Shown: positions 47,009 through 58,724 of the stretch, piece after piece
Layout: each line of letters begins with the position of its first letter
How positions within the stretch are numbered: position 1 is the stretch's first letter
From: Asterella californica
Taxonomy: Eukaryota > Streptophyta > Marchantiopsida > Marchantiales > Aytoniaceae
Reading direction: 5' to 3'
DNA length: 64,000 nucleotides
NCBI GenBank assembly: GCA_036924285.1
Contig: JAYKYS010000002.1
Coordinates: 5,766,001 to 5,830,000, forward strand
Program-made: the position numbers and the translations under genes
The notes under the pieces: generated by a model
Told to the model about the DNA's origin: nothing
What the model saw: only the letters and a program-made list of their open reading frames with translations
Databases searched by the model: none

Positions 47009-48640
47009 TCACGCCTCTATGCTATGGTTGCGCAATTCGGTGTGTTGATACGCTCTCGGGGTACTCTTCACAGCTTCTTCGAACATTTGCCGTTGCGCTC
47101 TTTGGTAATCGGATTCCATAATAGCAGGTGTCGAGCCGGCCAAATCCTCGTCCGATTCGTTGGTAGAAGAAGTACTGCTGATGCTGGAAGACTTCCGACT
47201 CCTAACAGCCGCTTGCCTCTCCTCCAACACATTCTGCTGGTGCCAGTGATCCCCTAAAAACGTTCGTGCCCCATCCACACTGGGAAAGTAGGGCGGTTCG
47301 GAGTAAAGCTGGTGGAGTGCATCAGCCCCGGAATTTTCTGACTGAATTGCGCCCTTGTATTCACCACTGCCCATCACGATTATTACCAGCTGCTGATAGG
47401 TGAAGTAAAACTGACGGATTGCAACCTCGACGGCCTGGAATGCCTGTAACAGGTGGATACTGCCCGTATGATACACGTACGGTCGATCGACTTTTCCTTT
47501 AGTTTTATGACCGTGGGAGTTGAAGAGCTCCATTACAGCCTCCTGCAGCCTCGGCCCGCCCTTGGGATCGGCTTCTACACCTACAATCTTCGGCACGAAT
47601 CGCCGGAGCTCTTTGCACGCCCTCGTGACGGTTCTCAGCATGCTCGAGCGGAGGCCAAAGGCAGCGCCAGAAACGGAGACTCCCTTCTTTCCTGCAGATT
47701 TCACCCCTAATTCTTGCTTCAATCGCATAAAATCGTCGGGATCCATGACTTGGAGAAGATCCATGGTATTCGTAAACAACTTCCATACACGCTCCAGGAT
47801 CCAGCACTTCTTGGCGGCTGCCTCAGCATCACCCGTGGTGATTCTTTCCTCTATGCCCTTCACCAAGCCTTGTGCAACCACAAGCCAAGCCTCCAGCATC
47901 TGATGGGCGGTGGCAAGCGCGTGGTCCTCGGGGTATCCTGGGGCAGCTTGTCGATGAGCATATACCTCCAAGGGAGTACAGATTTTATCGTACTCCAAAA
48001 TGGGCTTCCCTGATAGATTGGGCTCTCCCAATCCCAAAGTCCACGGTACTCGGAGCATGTGCCCTTCGATGGAGAAATGCAGCCGAGTCACAGTGCTCTG
48101 AGCTTTCTTCCAGGTAGCCATGCGCGGCAGAAGACTCTCCTGGCTGGATCTGAACGGTATGGCTCGCGATCCTGTCTTCTGCCATCCTGATCCCGACGGA
48201 CTAGAACTCGTGGCCTGCTTCATTGTCGGCGCAGAGTGGTCTCCTTCGCACAAGTGAGATATAAGCTCGAGTTGAGTGTTCGCCAGAGCCTCCAGCCTCC
48301 GTAACCACTCATCTCTGTCGACGTACTCCCGAGTGTCGAATAAAACAGAAGAGATCAAAGAAAACATCATCTCGAGGCTGTGCAGTGCAGGCCTTATGAG
48401 GGGCTCGTTGGGCCAGCCGGGCCACATGCGCAACTTCTGAAGACGCGACAGCTCTGGTAAATGAAGGTAGCGCCCATACGCCTCGGAGACCTCAGTCGAT
48501 GGTTGTACCAACTCATCCACGTCGCAATTCGCCAGATAAAGCTGCATGGCCGTGCCACGAAACATGCTCGGCACGAGGATTCCGCCAATGCGGCGGGCTT
48601 CAAAGCCCTCGATCCCTGATGTTGCCGACAGCTTCTCCAT
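47009..48640 (-). CDS. HSPRO: HSPRO (Hs1pro-1 nematode-resistance-like) protein
   Basis: Single-exon gene of 543 residues. Plant HSPRO proteins are stress- and nutrient-responsive, interact with the SnRK1 energy-sensing kinase in Arabidopsis, and are named after a beet locus for cyst nematode resistance. The N-terminal family domain (about 54-240) shows YLHLPELSRL, WPNEPLIRPALHSLE, WLRRLEALANTQLELISHLCE, ESLLPRMATWKKA and TLGLGEPNLSGKPILEYD. The C-terminal domain (about 242-466) shows TAHQMLEAWL, CWILERVWKL, VMDPDDFMRLK, VGVEADPKGGPRLQEA, IHLLQAFQAVE and EPPYFPSVDGARTFLGDHW. After this, where seed-plant proteins usually end, a tail of about 75 residues continues, rich in Ser (SRKSSSISSTSSTNES). 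A stretch at 376-392 (HGHKTKGKVDRPYVYHT) also looks inserted. Introns are absent, as usual for the family. Confidence 0.95.
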   Translation of the reverse strand: MEKLSATSGIEGFEARRIGGILVPSMFRGTAMQLYLANCDVDELVQPSTEVSEAYGRYLHLPELSRLQKLRMWPGWPNEPLIRPALHSLEMMFSLISSVLFDTREYVDRDEWLRRLEALANTQLELISHLCEGDHSAPTMKQATSSSPSGSGWQKTGSRAIPFRSSQESLLPRMATWKKAQSTVTRLHFSIEGHMLRVPWTLGLGEPNLSGKPILEYDKICTPLEVYAHRQAAPGYPEDHALATAHQMLEAWLVVAQGLVKGIEERITTGDAEAAAKKCWILERVWKLFTNTMDLLQVMDPDDFMRLKQELGVKSAGKKGVSVSGAAFGLRSSMLRTVTRACKELRRFVPKIVGVEADPKGGPRLQEAVMELFNSHGHKTKGKVDRPYVYHTGSIHLLQAFQAVEVAIRQFYFTYQQLVIIVMGSGEYKGAIQSENSGADALHQLYSEPPYFPSVDGARTFLGDHWHQQNVLEERQAAVRSRKSSSISSTSSTNESDEDLAGSTPAIMESDYQRAQRQMFEEAVKSTPRAYQHTELRNHSIEA

Positions 48641-49430
48641 TTAGAAGCACGCTCATATACACGAAGGACTGCTCGACGCTCGGATCTTCTCTCCTTTTGT
48701 TTTTGGCTTCTCTACAGGTATGAACACAGTCAATCTCTCCCTGTGCGCTCTGCCGGTGTTTCGCTCTTTCCTCTTCTCTCCTTCACACAACTCTGACGCT
48801 GTTCACAGCGAAAATCTCTGGATTGATTCAGCCTTCCGATCAAAGCAAGCATATATACAGCAGCTGCCTATCGCTCTCAATTATACATGTCACCGCCAGT
48901 TCGCCCTCTCTTTCTCTCTGCTGTCTCTCATCAGCCTATCTGCGTGGGTTTTGTGTCAGTCCGTACGTTACTTAATCTCCCATGTCTTTTCTTTTCTCCT
49001 TCCTCTTCGGCAATTGTCAACTGCACTCCACACTTCACCGAGGAACTTGTGCTGAGTATCCAGTTCAAATACTCCGCGGCCTTCGCCAATTCCTCCCCTC
49101 TTCCCTGGTCCGCACTTCTTCCTCAGTGCTCAACGGTCGCCCCTCCCGCACCGTCCCCCTATCAGCAATTTGCACATCCACGTCTCGCTCTCGCCTCTTC
49201 GTTGACCGTCAAAGTATTATAAGTGGACCTTCAAGAGTGACCCTCGCTCTCGCCTCCCGCTGCTGCCGCTATGAAACGACCCCACAAACCGCGCTTAGTC
49301 CCCGTCCGTGTCTCGCGCGCTTCTCCCCACATACTACGACCAGGAATCAAAGATATGAAAATCAAATCGCCAATGACCGCAACTTAAAAACACGGCTCGG
49401 CTATAGGGGCTCCTCAGGCAGATGAGATGA
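48641..49430 (-). promoter_or_regulatory. HSPRO 5' leader and promoter region
   Basis: GC-richer flank of HSPRO, strongly pyrimidine-rich on the plus strand (purine-rich on the HSPRO strand). Plus-strand frames of 111-147 codons overlap in all three frames, as expected of biased composition rather than of three genes. TTGACCGTCAA at 49202-49212 contains two opposed TTGAC W-box cores, the binding word of WRKY stress factors. A TATA-like ACTTATAATA on the minus strand (49224-49215) lies next to it. The start of transcription is not known. Confidence 0.35.
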
Positions 49431-50557
49431 CTGATAACTGACTGTGATTCATTCATACCGTTTATGAAAGAGCCAGATGATGATCATGATGAATGTATAT
49501 ATGGATGTAACAGATTGTACTGTAGCTATGTAGTATGAACTTTAATGATATTGATCAGTGACAGGTCAAATCACTTGCTCCGGTACTAACTTACTTTTAC
49601 TATGCCCCGAAGGAGATAACAACTGCCTTTTCGTTCTCCGGCGACTTCCCAGAATTTGTCCTGCTGCGTTGTTCTTACGAAACTCAAGCACGGCTGCTCC
49701 AGTGTATCCGCGCCGCGTGTTATACTGGCAGCTTGCCCGAACTTGTCCATGAAGCCCATTAAGACTAAGCTGATGTGGCCGGCCACGTCAGGATCTCGGC
49801 GCCACACCAGCAATATGACGCTAGTTCCCACGTGTGAGAGCGGGATCAGCGGTCACAGTGGGATCCCATGACAAGTTAGGGTTAAGTTAGTTGCCGGCCG
49901 AATCTGCTCGTGCCAGTTGTTGGTCTGTCAGGCCTGGCGGCGCCCTTACGCATGCACATCCCCTGCAGGGACGATCCTGTTGGAGCTTCCCCGGGAAATC
50001 GCTGGCCGGACGGAGTGATAGCCGAGAAATGCAAGACGAACTCCGGGACACTGAAATCGGCAGGCGGGAGGGCGATTCCTCATCATTACTCGACAATGCG
50101 CATGCATTCTACTCATCCGTCCGGTTTTGATTATTTCTTGTCTCATTCGCCGCTGCCTTTGTCCAAATAGGTCCTTTATCCTAAAACGAATTTATGATAT
50201 TTCGCTCCGGCATTCAAGGCGTTTTCCCTGGACGGTGCAGATCTCCATTCACATCGCACGGCCAGCAAGTCAGGAAGGTGGATAAACCTCAGCATACCCG
50301 CGGACTTTCCCCACGCGGAACCTAGGGTTCGTCTGTCATCGATCATGTGAACCGACGCTCTGCTTACGCTACGTTCCAGGCTTCCAGCCTCCAGAGTCCA
50401 GGTTCGGTTGCTGAACGACTCTGGAGTCGTTTGGACAACCAGGGTTCAATTAGTTTGTTACTAGTCATCCATCTGCGATGGGCCTACGATCTCTCTTTCC
50501 TCGTCACTCACATGAAGTCCTAAATTCCACGGAATGCGAGTGTCGGAGTCGCATCGA
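49431..50557. other. GC-richer intergenic, no gene recognised
   Basis: 49.55-50.50 kb is among the GC-richest parts of the window and open in several frames on both strands. No domain is recognisable. It may be distal promoter or an old insertion. Confidence 0.35.
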
Positions 50558-50612
50558 CCTGGATAAGTGCAAGGCCTCCGGAATAACTTCTCTCAACTTG
50601 CACTTATCGAGG
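50558..50612. repeat. 17-bp inverted repeat
   Basis: ACCTGGATAAGTGCAAG (50557-50573) pairs with 50597-50613 with one mismatch; the central 12 bp are perfect (50562-50573 with 50597-50608). The loop is 23 bases. A further small inverted repeat, AATGTCGAA/TTCGACATT, lies at about 50750-50784. Confidence 0.75.
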
Positions 50613-50613
50613 T

Positions 50614-52231
50614 TTTCCATTTATTGTTAAGTCCAAATTGGATGTCCTTTGATTTTTCATAAAAATAATTGTTTTTATAATATTAACTTGTATTATCAAG
50701 ATTAAATTTCGATTCCGATCTTCAATGATACATACAACTCACAAGAACAATGTCGAAGGTATATATTATTTACTTTCGACATTAGTGCGTGTTCGAGTGC
50801 GGAAAATTGTCATGACTTTGGCCAAGAGGCCATAGATGTTTTCTGCTGGCACCTCCAGAGGTGCCCATAGGAGAACTCCATTATCCAAATCGGCAGTGAG
50901 TTTTGGTTGTAAGGAAATTCTAAATTCTAAGTTTATTAGAATTTTCGGAAATAAATATTATTATTATTTCACCAGTACTTTCCAAGACTCTGTACAAAGC
51001 TATATTTCGAGAAACTATGGACTTTTTTTCTCAGGATGTTAGAGGATCTTATGTTTTAGCTTTTACACTCATTATTTCCTTTGGTAACGAAAGTGATAGC
51101 ATTTGTATTAGGTGAATGAAGTCCAATATTGCGCTTGTATTGAGTAAATTACACCGGAGTTCTATATCCACAGCACGTTTTTCTATCCTAGATTTCTCCT
51201 CTTTTATTTTGGAGATGAAGAAATTCTTCCTTCCTCCACAAATGCCTTGTCAATGAGGTAATACAGTTAACTATCCTTTATAGAAAATATAAAAATAAAA
51301 ATAAAGAAAGAAAAATAAAGTTAAGTTAACTGGCCTTGAGCAAACGTCGGCTCCACTCTTGAGTCTAAGTGTGGCACCAGCCCTTCCTGGCTACTGGACA
51401 GTAGCTATAGTTCTTCAAACATGAGACCACGTGCTTCTTAGGTCAGCTGACGTTGTATAATCTCTGAAGGCCTTTCCGTGGTAGTAAGTAAATAATCGTT
51501 GGATTAGGTGAAGTGGTTTTCTCTAGATCCAGTTAGCCGCAGCTACTAACAAATAACAGAAATGAAGCTTCTCTCGAACGTGAGGAGACCTCTAATTCTG
51601 TGGTTCACTGATTCCAGGATTCAAGTGAACCAGACAGCGATCTGTATAACCAGACAGCGATCCGTTTCTAGGTATGCATGAATCCGTCCGGCGAAGGCGC
51701 GTTCGCCGCACAGATTCGGTACCTCGGCCCACCGGCAGGTTTCCGTAGAAATGCGTCTCAAGAAGAATTGCTATTTTGGCTATCAATAGACACACTCAAA
51801 CCTTGTGTAAGGGATTCCGTAAAATTTACAGTTATTGGACGTAAAATTTACAATCATTGGACATATTCGGTGTATTCCCGTAAATGAAATCTCTGGAAAA
51901 TTCTCCCATTCACCTTCTCTATCTTCCAAATATGTAAGGATTTACTTTGTTATTTGATTTCTTAGAAAATAATATATTTATTATAATATATTTATTACCA
52001 CTTCCGGATATGTAGTTTAAGAAGCATATTTCTTCATGCTCCTCTTATGGGTTACATCTGGATCTTTTTGCATCTCTAGATTTGGCTATCATTCAACATT
52101 TAAAAATAAATTTAATTAATTTTCTCAGCTTACTATACAATTTCTCATAACACGTTCATCTATTTCTGATAGTAGCAAAAGTTCCCCGAAGTTGATCTTG
52201 CATGCATACTCGGATGGAAAAGGATAGCAAG
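50614..52231. other. AT-rich intergenic
   Basis: No gene recognised. Around 51640-51665 the word AACCAGACAGCGATC is directly repeated (17 bp apart), and GTAAAATTTAC words recur near 51820-51850. Confidence 0.4.
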
Positions 52232-52270
52232 TTTAATTTATTATCTAACCAAATTAGATAATAAATTAAA
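52232..52270. repeat. 17-bp perfect hairpin, related to double-hairpin family (copy D)
   Basis: TTTAATTTATTATCTAA (52232-52248) pairs exactly with 52254-52270 around a CCAAA loop. The arm matches the outer part of hairpin I in copies B and C. The inner CTTTCC part and hairpin II are missing here. Confidence 0.75.
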
Positions 52271-55200
52271 TATATAAACTGAATTAATATTTTTCTCTAA
52301 CAAGCTTGTTCACTTGGACTGTCATAAGCATGTCAATCCGTTCTGCAATTAGGGGTTATGTCCGGACCTTTCCGCAACTTCAGTTCTAGGTACATTTAAC
52401 AATTATAGATTAATTTAAATTACCATAAGAACTTATCTAGAATTTCATATTATATTTATATACTTTTGTTAAGAAAAATTGAGCAAAAGTTCCCAAAAGA
52501 CAATCGAGCATGCTTATTCATAATGAGATCTCTTGAACATACTTGAAAATAATCAGATCGAATGACCACAACATTTTGCAATCCTTTACCACTTCGACTT
52601 ATGTCTTCTCATCTAAATCTTGTAATATTTTGAAAAACACATATTTGAGTGGTTTTATTATAGACGCACTAGAACGAAAAGAACAATGTATATTTAGAAT
52701 GATATTCATCCTCTTGGTATATTTGCTATGAGGTATTTTGCACCTACAGTTTCTAAACTGTATATCTTGCAGTTTTTTACATTTTCGTTACTGAGAGAGG
52801 ATTCCCGAACTGAAGATAATTTTTCATAGTTTCGTCTTTATTCGCTCTTTTTCTCCGCATTGCTCATGCAGTTTTGAGTGAAATACTCTGCAAGGCGTGT
52901 GTGTACCGACTGAGCAAACACGTAAAATTGTGTTGTGATATCACGCATCTTAGGTACACGCACTCGCAAAAGAACAGTAGACATGTGTTCGACATTACTT
53001 TCGAGAGAAATCGAATGTGTTTGTAAGCATGCCTGAGATGTAAAATGAACGAATTAAAATCCACATAGTCTTGTGAGTAATTTGTGCATGGTGAGACGCT
53101 CAGATGAAAATATTATTACGTTATTAAGTTATCGTCAAAATCTGATACAACGAATCAATCAAATCATAATGATGCGTAGGAAAGTCAAACGAAAGCTTCA
53201 ACTCTTTTCTCTCTTGCACATCTAGCGCTGCATACGGAACGTTCCATGGAAGCTTGTTATAGTCACGTACCTTCTTGAAGTTCAAAATATAGCTTTCTCA
53301 CTTGGTTTTGATCTAGTTTGTGCCTACTTCTATGCATTTCACCCATAAAGCAGTCTGGATATTGCGCAATTTAAATTCTGTAATGTTATCTCGACTTTAG
53401 TTGCCTGCTGCTTCCTCCCACTCTACTCTCTTCGCTTTGATCAGTGCTATCATCTGTCAGTCTTGCTACATAAACCTACTTCTCTGGGAGTTACCTAGGA
53501 TAAGAGAGAAAGGTTGTGAACAGGCCTCATGTGCTTCAGAACGTGAGATAGAAACTGAGCGCCGTCTCGGAAGTGCATGTTTGTTCTGCATCAACGCATC
53601 AAATGCTTGCTCGTCCGAAGGAACTGCATTCTCTAACGAAGATCTCATCATATCTCGCAAATGACTGTAATCTTTCGAAGATTCTTGAACGAGCACTTGG
53701 CTAGCTGGACTCACAGAATCTCGGTTCAAGTCCACAAAGTATTCATCATCCATGGCAGTACCAGCAGCTTTAAACATTCCATCACAAATCAACGAAGAGA
53801 CATCACACCTGGTCTACTGCACAGTTCAAAAACAACCAAACCACAAATCACAACCCCTAGAAGTACTAGATAACAAATTGGTGTCATGAAAAACTAGCAC
53901 ATTTGCGTTCTTCTGAAATGTCTGAACGAAATGCAGAATTGTGAATCTATCAATTGTATGGGTGTGGCTGATCGTCGCTTTGGAACTCTCAACTCAGCAG
54001 TCCTCAAACTTGAAACACTTCTTGTTTGTCTTCTCTGGAGACCAATGCAGCTCTACTTCACACCGAGTTCTTCGGACCTATTCTATACAGGACTTGCTGA
54101 TGTGGAGGCGGCAAACCCGCCATCAGGGATAGCTCTCGCGCATGTCTAGACCAAAACTGTAAGCTTCAAACAAAAAAACACCCGGTCACAACCCTATTAT
54201 GCAAAGTGGAACTACATGCAGTCTAGAGCACCCGTTTATTACCACCCTGAACACGCACGAACTATCCTTTTATGATTTTGAAACTGTAGGTAGAGAGTAA
54301 CTCTAAGTCATACGAAGAGCAATTACCTAATGGAATGATTCCATTAGTATAGACTTACTCCGACGAGAGTATCCAGCAGTCGTACCGATTCGGTCCCGAA
54401 CTGGTTTCCATGGGACAAAACTTAACCAAGTTTGAAACAAACAATTATAAAATAAATTGTTTAAAAGTATTTGAACTGTATAATTGATATATTTTAGAAT
54501 TTTATCTCACTGTAACGTTGTTGACATGTTACTATACCATTCAACTAAATCTTGTTCTATCGTAACACTCGAAGTTTCCTAAAGATTGGTGAAGCTTTTC
54601 ACCAGTCGAGTCCATTCAGTGCTCTAGATACCTCATGGAAGTAAACTTTGTTCCAAATTAACTTTGATAGAAAGCTCAAAAACTAAACAAGTTTTTGAGC
54701 TTTTGAGCGTTTTAAAAAATATGTTGGAGGACGTTTTGAGAAAAATGGATATAAAATTTATTTTAATATCACAGTCATAGACATTAAAATATAAACTAGT
54801 ATTTTCATTACTAATAAAGATTTTTTAAATAGTCAATGTTTTTAGAACACTTGATGTTGATGTAAGAGGTTTTGCTTAAGCCCCTAGTATGAGTATACAA
54901 TCATGAAAAAGAATATTCTATTTTTCCTCCCAATGTATTTTGAGTCTGAAATAAAGAATTTTTTTCATTCCGAAAAACTTCAAATCTTCATCTTAATATT
55001 TCTCTTTCAGTACTCAATAGTTCGTTTCGTGATGAATCATAACTCTCAAGCTGGTGAGTAGTTTTCAGTTGATTTCTTATTTACCCGATTCTAACTTGGG
55101 ATGAAGACGTAATAACCAAAAATATTCTTTACATAAGGGTTAAATTTCTCAATTCTCTGAAAGCAAAAGCAAACCCGCAAAATAAGGTTATTTGAGTCAC

Positions 55201-55638
55201 CCGAAGTACCTTGTAGTCATACTCAAGCTTTAGCATGATACTGTAGACTTCAACTTATTCAATACGACAAACCCTTGACCATTAAATTATATTGTAATAT
55301 TGTCTATGGGATTATCAGCATTATTCGAGCTTTCTCTCACTATCCAACGTTCCTACTGTTCAGCCATCCATCTCCAAAGTTGAGACTGTTGAGTTCGTTG
55401 TCCTGAACCGAAGCGAAACCCATCCTTTCCAACGATTGTTTTCCCTAGTATCCAGACTGGGCGCTAATCATTTTTTGTTTGATTTTGTTTCTAGATCTCT
55501 TTTCGCTATGGGCATTTTGCAGCCGTTTGCTGCTGCCCTTGCAAAGCATGAGTCCCTTCACCAAGAGGACTCGACCTCACTTTGTTCAGGCTACACGTGG
55601 ATGGGGTTTCCAACTTGTTCAATGAACTATAGTTTTAT
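52271..55638. other. AT-rich intergenic with small palindromes
   Basis: No conserved gene. A minus-strand frame 53792-53466 (starting with MDDEYFVDLNRDSV at its second Met, ending near a CCTAG/GTAACT donor-like site) has coding-like composition but no known domain. Perfect short hairpins occur at 54327-54347 (10-bp arms, 1-base centre) and 54671-54703 (14-bp arms, AAACA loop). Confidence 0.4.
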
Positions 55639-56006
55639 TAGGGGTGTAAAAGTTAGGAACTTTTCATAAAGATTCTACACCAACGAGAAGGAGTTACGAC
55701 TTCGGCTAAACCTTGGGAGGTGTTTCCTGCAAGCACCTCTGGAAGTACCTGCAGGAAAACACTCGCGGATATTTTCTTAACGATGATTCATTTGTTTTAC
55801 CCGTTTATTTTTGTAATAAAATATTTACTACGCTGAGTAATTATTCTGAATGTCAAAAATAAAAAATTAACTGAACAAATTGTGATGTCTGTCACAAGCG
55901 CGACCTAGACTCAATCGCGCTTCCATACAAAGTTAACTCATGTGAACTTACGACTCTTTCTCTGTTTGTCGTTGAAAAATCTTTATCTCTCAACTTTGAC
56001 ACCCTT
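55639..56006. mobile_element. short inverted-repeat element, copy M2
   Basis: Starts AGGGGTGTAAAAGTTAG and ends CTCAACTTTGACACCCTT. Flanked by direct ATT repeats (55636-55638 and 56007-56009). The 368-bp interior has no gene and is closely similar to copy M4, with shared words GGAGTTACGACTT, GGTGTTTC and CAATCGCGCTTCCATACAAA. Confidence 0.8.
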
Positions 56007-56030
56007 ATTACTCGTCAATCTTTGAGTAAT

Positions 56031-56346
56031 GGGTGTAAAAGTTGAAACGTTTTTCAAATACTCCTCACATGCGGGGAGGAGTTACGACTTCGGTAAGACT
56101 TCTGTTGACATTTCTTTTGGGAGAAATGTCGTTTGCAACTCTTATTTGCTTTTCGCTCATGAGTTTTTGCAGCAGAGATATTTACTATTCAAAATAATGA
56201 TTTTTGAGTTTGAAAGAAAAAACATTCACTTTACATTACTGTAAACTTTCATAATATGACCTTCTGTTCTAAATAAAATTAAACTATTATAAGTTATGGA
56301 AAAAATTCAAACTTTTTAGATATTTCTGCTTAACTTTTACACCCCC
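56031..56346. mobile_element. short inverted-repeat element, copy M3
   Basis: Starts GGGTGTAAAAGTTGAAAC and ends TTAACTTTTACACCCCC, flanked by AAT (56028-56030 and 56347-56349). Only 24 bp separate it from M2. The left third resembles M2 (GGAGGAGTTACGACTTCGG); the rest is different and AT-rich, so the element is a diverged or internally replaced relative. Confidence 0.7.
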
Positions 56347-56478
56347 AATTATTGCAAATCCCACCTTCCCTCCGAAATGGAATCAACTATGTTTATTCTT
56401 CCTCTCTCTATTTGGTCCAAGTGAAAAACTAAATTTTGCTCTTTAATTCTAAATTCTTCCAACAAGAAAACATCTACT

Positions 56479-56835
56479 AGGGGTGTAAAAGTTAGGAACC
56501 TTTCAAAAAGGTTCTACACCCGCGGGAAGGAGTTACGACTTTGGCCAAACCATGGTAGGTGTTTCGTGCGGGCACCTCAGAAGGTATCCGCAGGAAAACG
56601 CCCGCGGGTATTTTTTAACAACAACTCATTCGTTTTGTCCATCTATTTTGTAATGAAATGTCTAATTATCCTGAGTGTCAGAACAAAACAAAATTAATTA
56701 AAATATATTGTGATATCTGAGTCACGAGCGAGACCCAGACTCAATCGCGCTTCCATACAAAATTAACTCTTGTGAAATTACAACTCTTTCTCTGTTCTAT
56801 GTTTTGAATCTTTATCTCTCAACTTTGACACCCCT
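56479..56835. mobile_element. short inverted-repeat element, copy M4
   Basis: Starts AGGGGTGTAAAAGTTAG and ends CTCAACTTTGACACCCCT. The flanking triplets are ACT and ATT, so the target duplication is imperfect or mutated. The interior is an obvious relative of M2 in the same orientation and, reversed, of M1. Confidence 0.75.
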
Positions 56836-57639
56836 ATTATATTCCTACGTTCCTTAATGATCCACCTTTTCAAGATTTCCAACCGGTGGAGATCTCCCAA
56901 CCACGAGATATTGGTCAGCTTCTGACTACCGTAGTCGAAGTGTCAACCCAAAGAGACATCTTCCTCTTGACATCCAAATAAAACAAAGCAAATTAGTGCA
57001 GAGCTATGTTCGCCGTGAGTGAAGCTTTGGTAGGATAAGATCGCGGGATGAACGTGGAGCAAGTGACTGGATAATGGCGATGGAGGCAGGAAGACGACTC
57101 TTCTCCTTCAACTGAGAGGATAAAGGAGTAAGCAGCATTGACAAGAATGAAGACTACCGAACTATATTTGTATTCTATTTCAATGATAAAGCAAATTTCC
57201 TCGACAACGAAGTGGATAATGACGGAGAAGATGAAACAATGAATGCTTTGCACAGACTGACGACATAAGTTTCAGATAAGTAGATAACGTTGTGCTCGTG
57301 AGAGTTTTCGAGTGATGGTTCTCGACTCTTGAGCTTTACTTGTTGGCATCTTTTCGATTTCTATTTTATATTCTCAAGTTTTGTTTTTGTATATCCACTA
57401 TGATACTGGATATGGCGGCACAAAGCTTTGATTCTTCTATGAAGAAACAACGATGGTGGAGATGCAAACAGTTGGAGATTTTTGAGGTTGTTGTTCTCAA
57501 GCTGAGGTTTTTTCTAAAAGCGGTTCTAGTGTATATCAGAAATTTACTTGACTTTATTTTTAATACATTCCTCAAACTTGACTCTATTCTTCTTAACACT
57601 GCATTACACCATGAAATTTTTTCTTCACAATCTAGAGAA
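56836..57639. other. intergenic next to gypsy fragment
   Basis: No gene recognised. On the minus strand the 3' continuation of the gypsy fragment may extend into 57600-57640 before similarity is lost. Confidence 0.35.
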
Positions 57640-57990
57640 CCTCCCTCGAGATAAATTCTATTTTGACATTTAAGATTTTCTCTTCGAGAACTCTCTTTAC
57701 ATCCGTAGCAGCTTCGATGTCCGACTGCAACTTGTATGCAGCCGGTTTATCTTCCCCTCTTGGTTGTTCTTTCCCCTTTTCCTTCGATGATGAAGGCCCA
57801 TTCTCAACTCCAACTGCTTCTTCTCGTTCCTCCAGACGCTGAAGTGCAACTTTCTAGTATCAGCTCCACTAGGAAGAACATCGGTGATCTTTCGTTTTAA
57901 TTTCTGATTCTCTTCTTCTAGTCGTACAACTTTTGTTTGCAACGTCTCTAGCTCCTTTGTGAGAGTCTCATCAGGTGTGGTAGAAGCACT
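57640..57990 (-). pseudogene. second fragment of the same gypsy family, gag-linker region
   Basis: Read on the minus strand, 57800-57640 gives PSSSKEKGKEQPRGEDKPAA, then YKLQSDIEAATDVKRVLEE and ILNVKIEFISREVL, then a TAG. This is colinear with PSSSKEKEEQPRENNKSAA, YKLQSDIEAVTYVKGVLEE and ILNVKVEFILKEVL at 8.29-8.46 kb. Upstream (57942-57850) a frame with LQTKVVRLEEENQKLKRKI looks like a coiled coil but is out of frame with the linker. It is a truncated relic of the retroelement seen at 6.8-10.3 kb. Confidence 0.65.
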
Positions 57991-58724
57991 ATAAAGAGGC
58001 AGAGGCAGATAAAAAGACGGAATATGTTAACAACCAGTCATTATTCTGCATGGAACGTTTAAAATATCTTTGCATAACGATAAACTTGCTGAACTTGCTG
58101 TTGCTAGTCAGGGGTGCGATCAAATAAAATAATCTTAAGAGAGTGGAGTCAAATCCAACAAACCAATTAAGATAAGTAAGTCAGATAAATCTATGACTCA
58201 TACGTTCGCCTAAACCTTTGGACACTATCGATTCTTATATAAGCTTTGGTGTCTGAAATATTTTTCTCTTTATTTCGCATTACAAAGTGAAAAGAAGACA
58301 TTTAAACAGCTTGCAAGTTCATCAGCCTCACCACTTTAGAGACAATCATCATCTCCATCGCGTAACGCCCAACTTGAACCCATTCCTTAAAACTTGCTTG
58401 GCTGCCGGCTTTGTAGCCGAACCTTTAAAAAACATGCTAGAGAGGCGGCGGAAGTTTCACGTCGTTGTAGTCACCTTATTTCTCGGTTACGTTGGCGGAC
58501 AAACATGCTCGCTTTAAGATATCAGAAATGATATAAATATGATATAAATATTTTAAATTAAATAAACTAAATATCAAAATCTTATTTAAATATTAATTGT
58601 TAGTTACTCCAAGAAAGTTGGAAACCTTCTTAGGAAACCAATAAGTGAGGTATGGGACTTTTCGCTTCAGAGGGGACAAGTGCGGGAGGGTGCTGCAGTC
58701 AATTCATAAATTCATAAATACATA
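57991..58724. other. AT-rich intergenic
   Basis: No gene recognised. A 76-codon frame (58287-58517) has no known domain. Confidence 0.4.

Noticed and set aside
47453..48117. Plus-strand frames of 80-127 codons inside HSPRO
   Set aside because: They are antisense shadows of a well-supported gene.
48720..49425. Three overlapping plus-strand frames of 111-147 codons upstream of HSPRO
   Set aside because: All three frames are open together in pyrimidine-rich sequence, as composition bias predicts. No domains are present, and the region fits the HSPRO leader and promoter.
57697..57942. Leucine-zipper-like helix on the minus strand as a bZIP factor
   Set aside because: No basic region precedes it, and it is next to and out of frame with the gypsy gag linker. 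A retroelement coiled coil is more likely.
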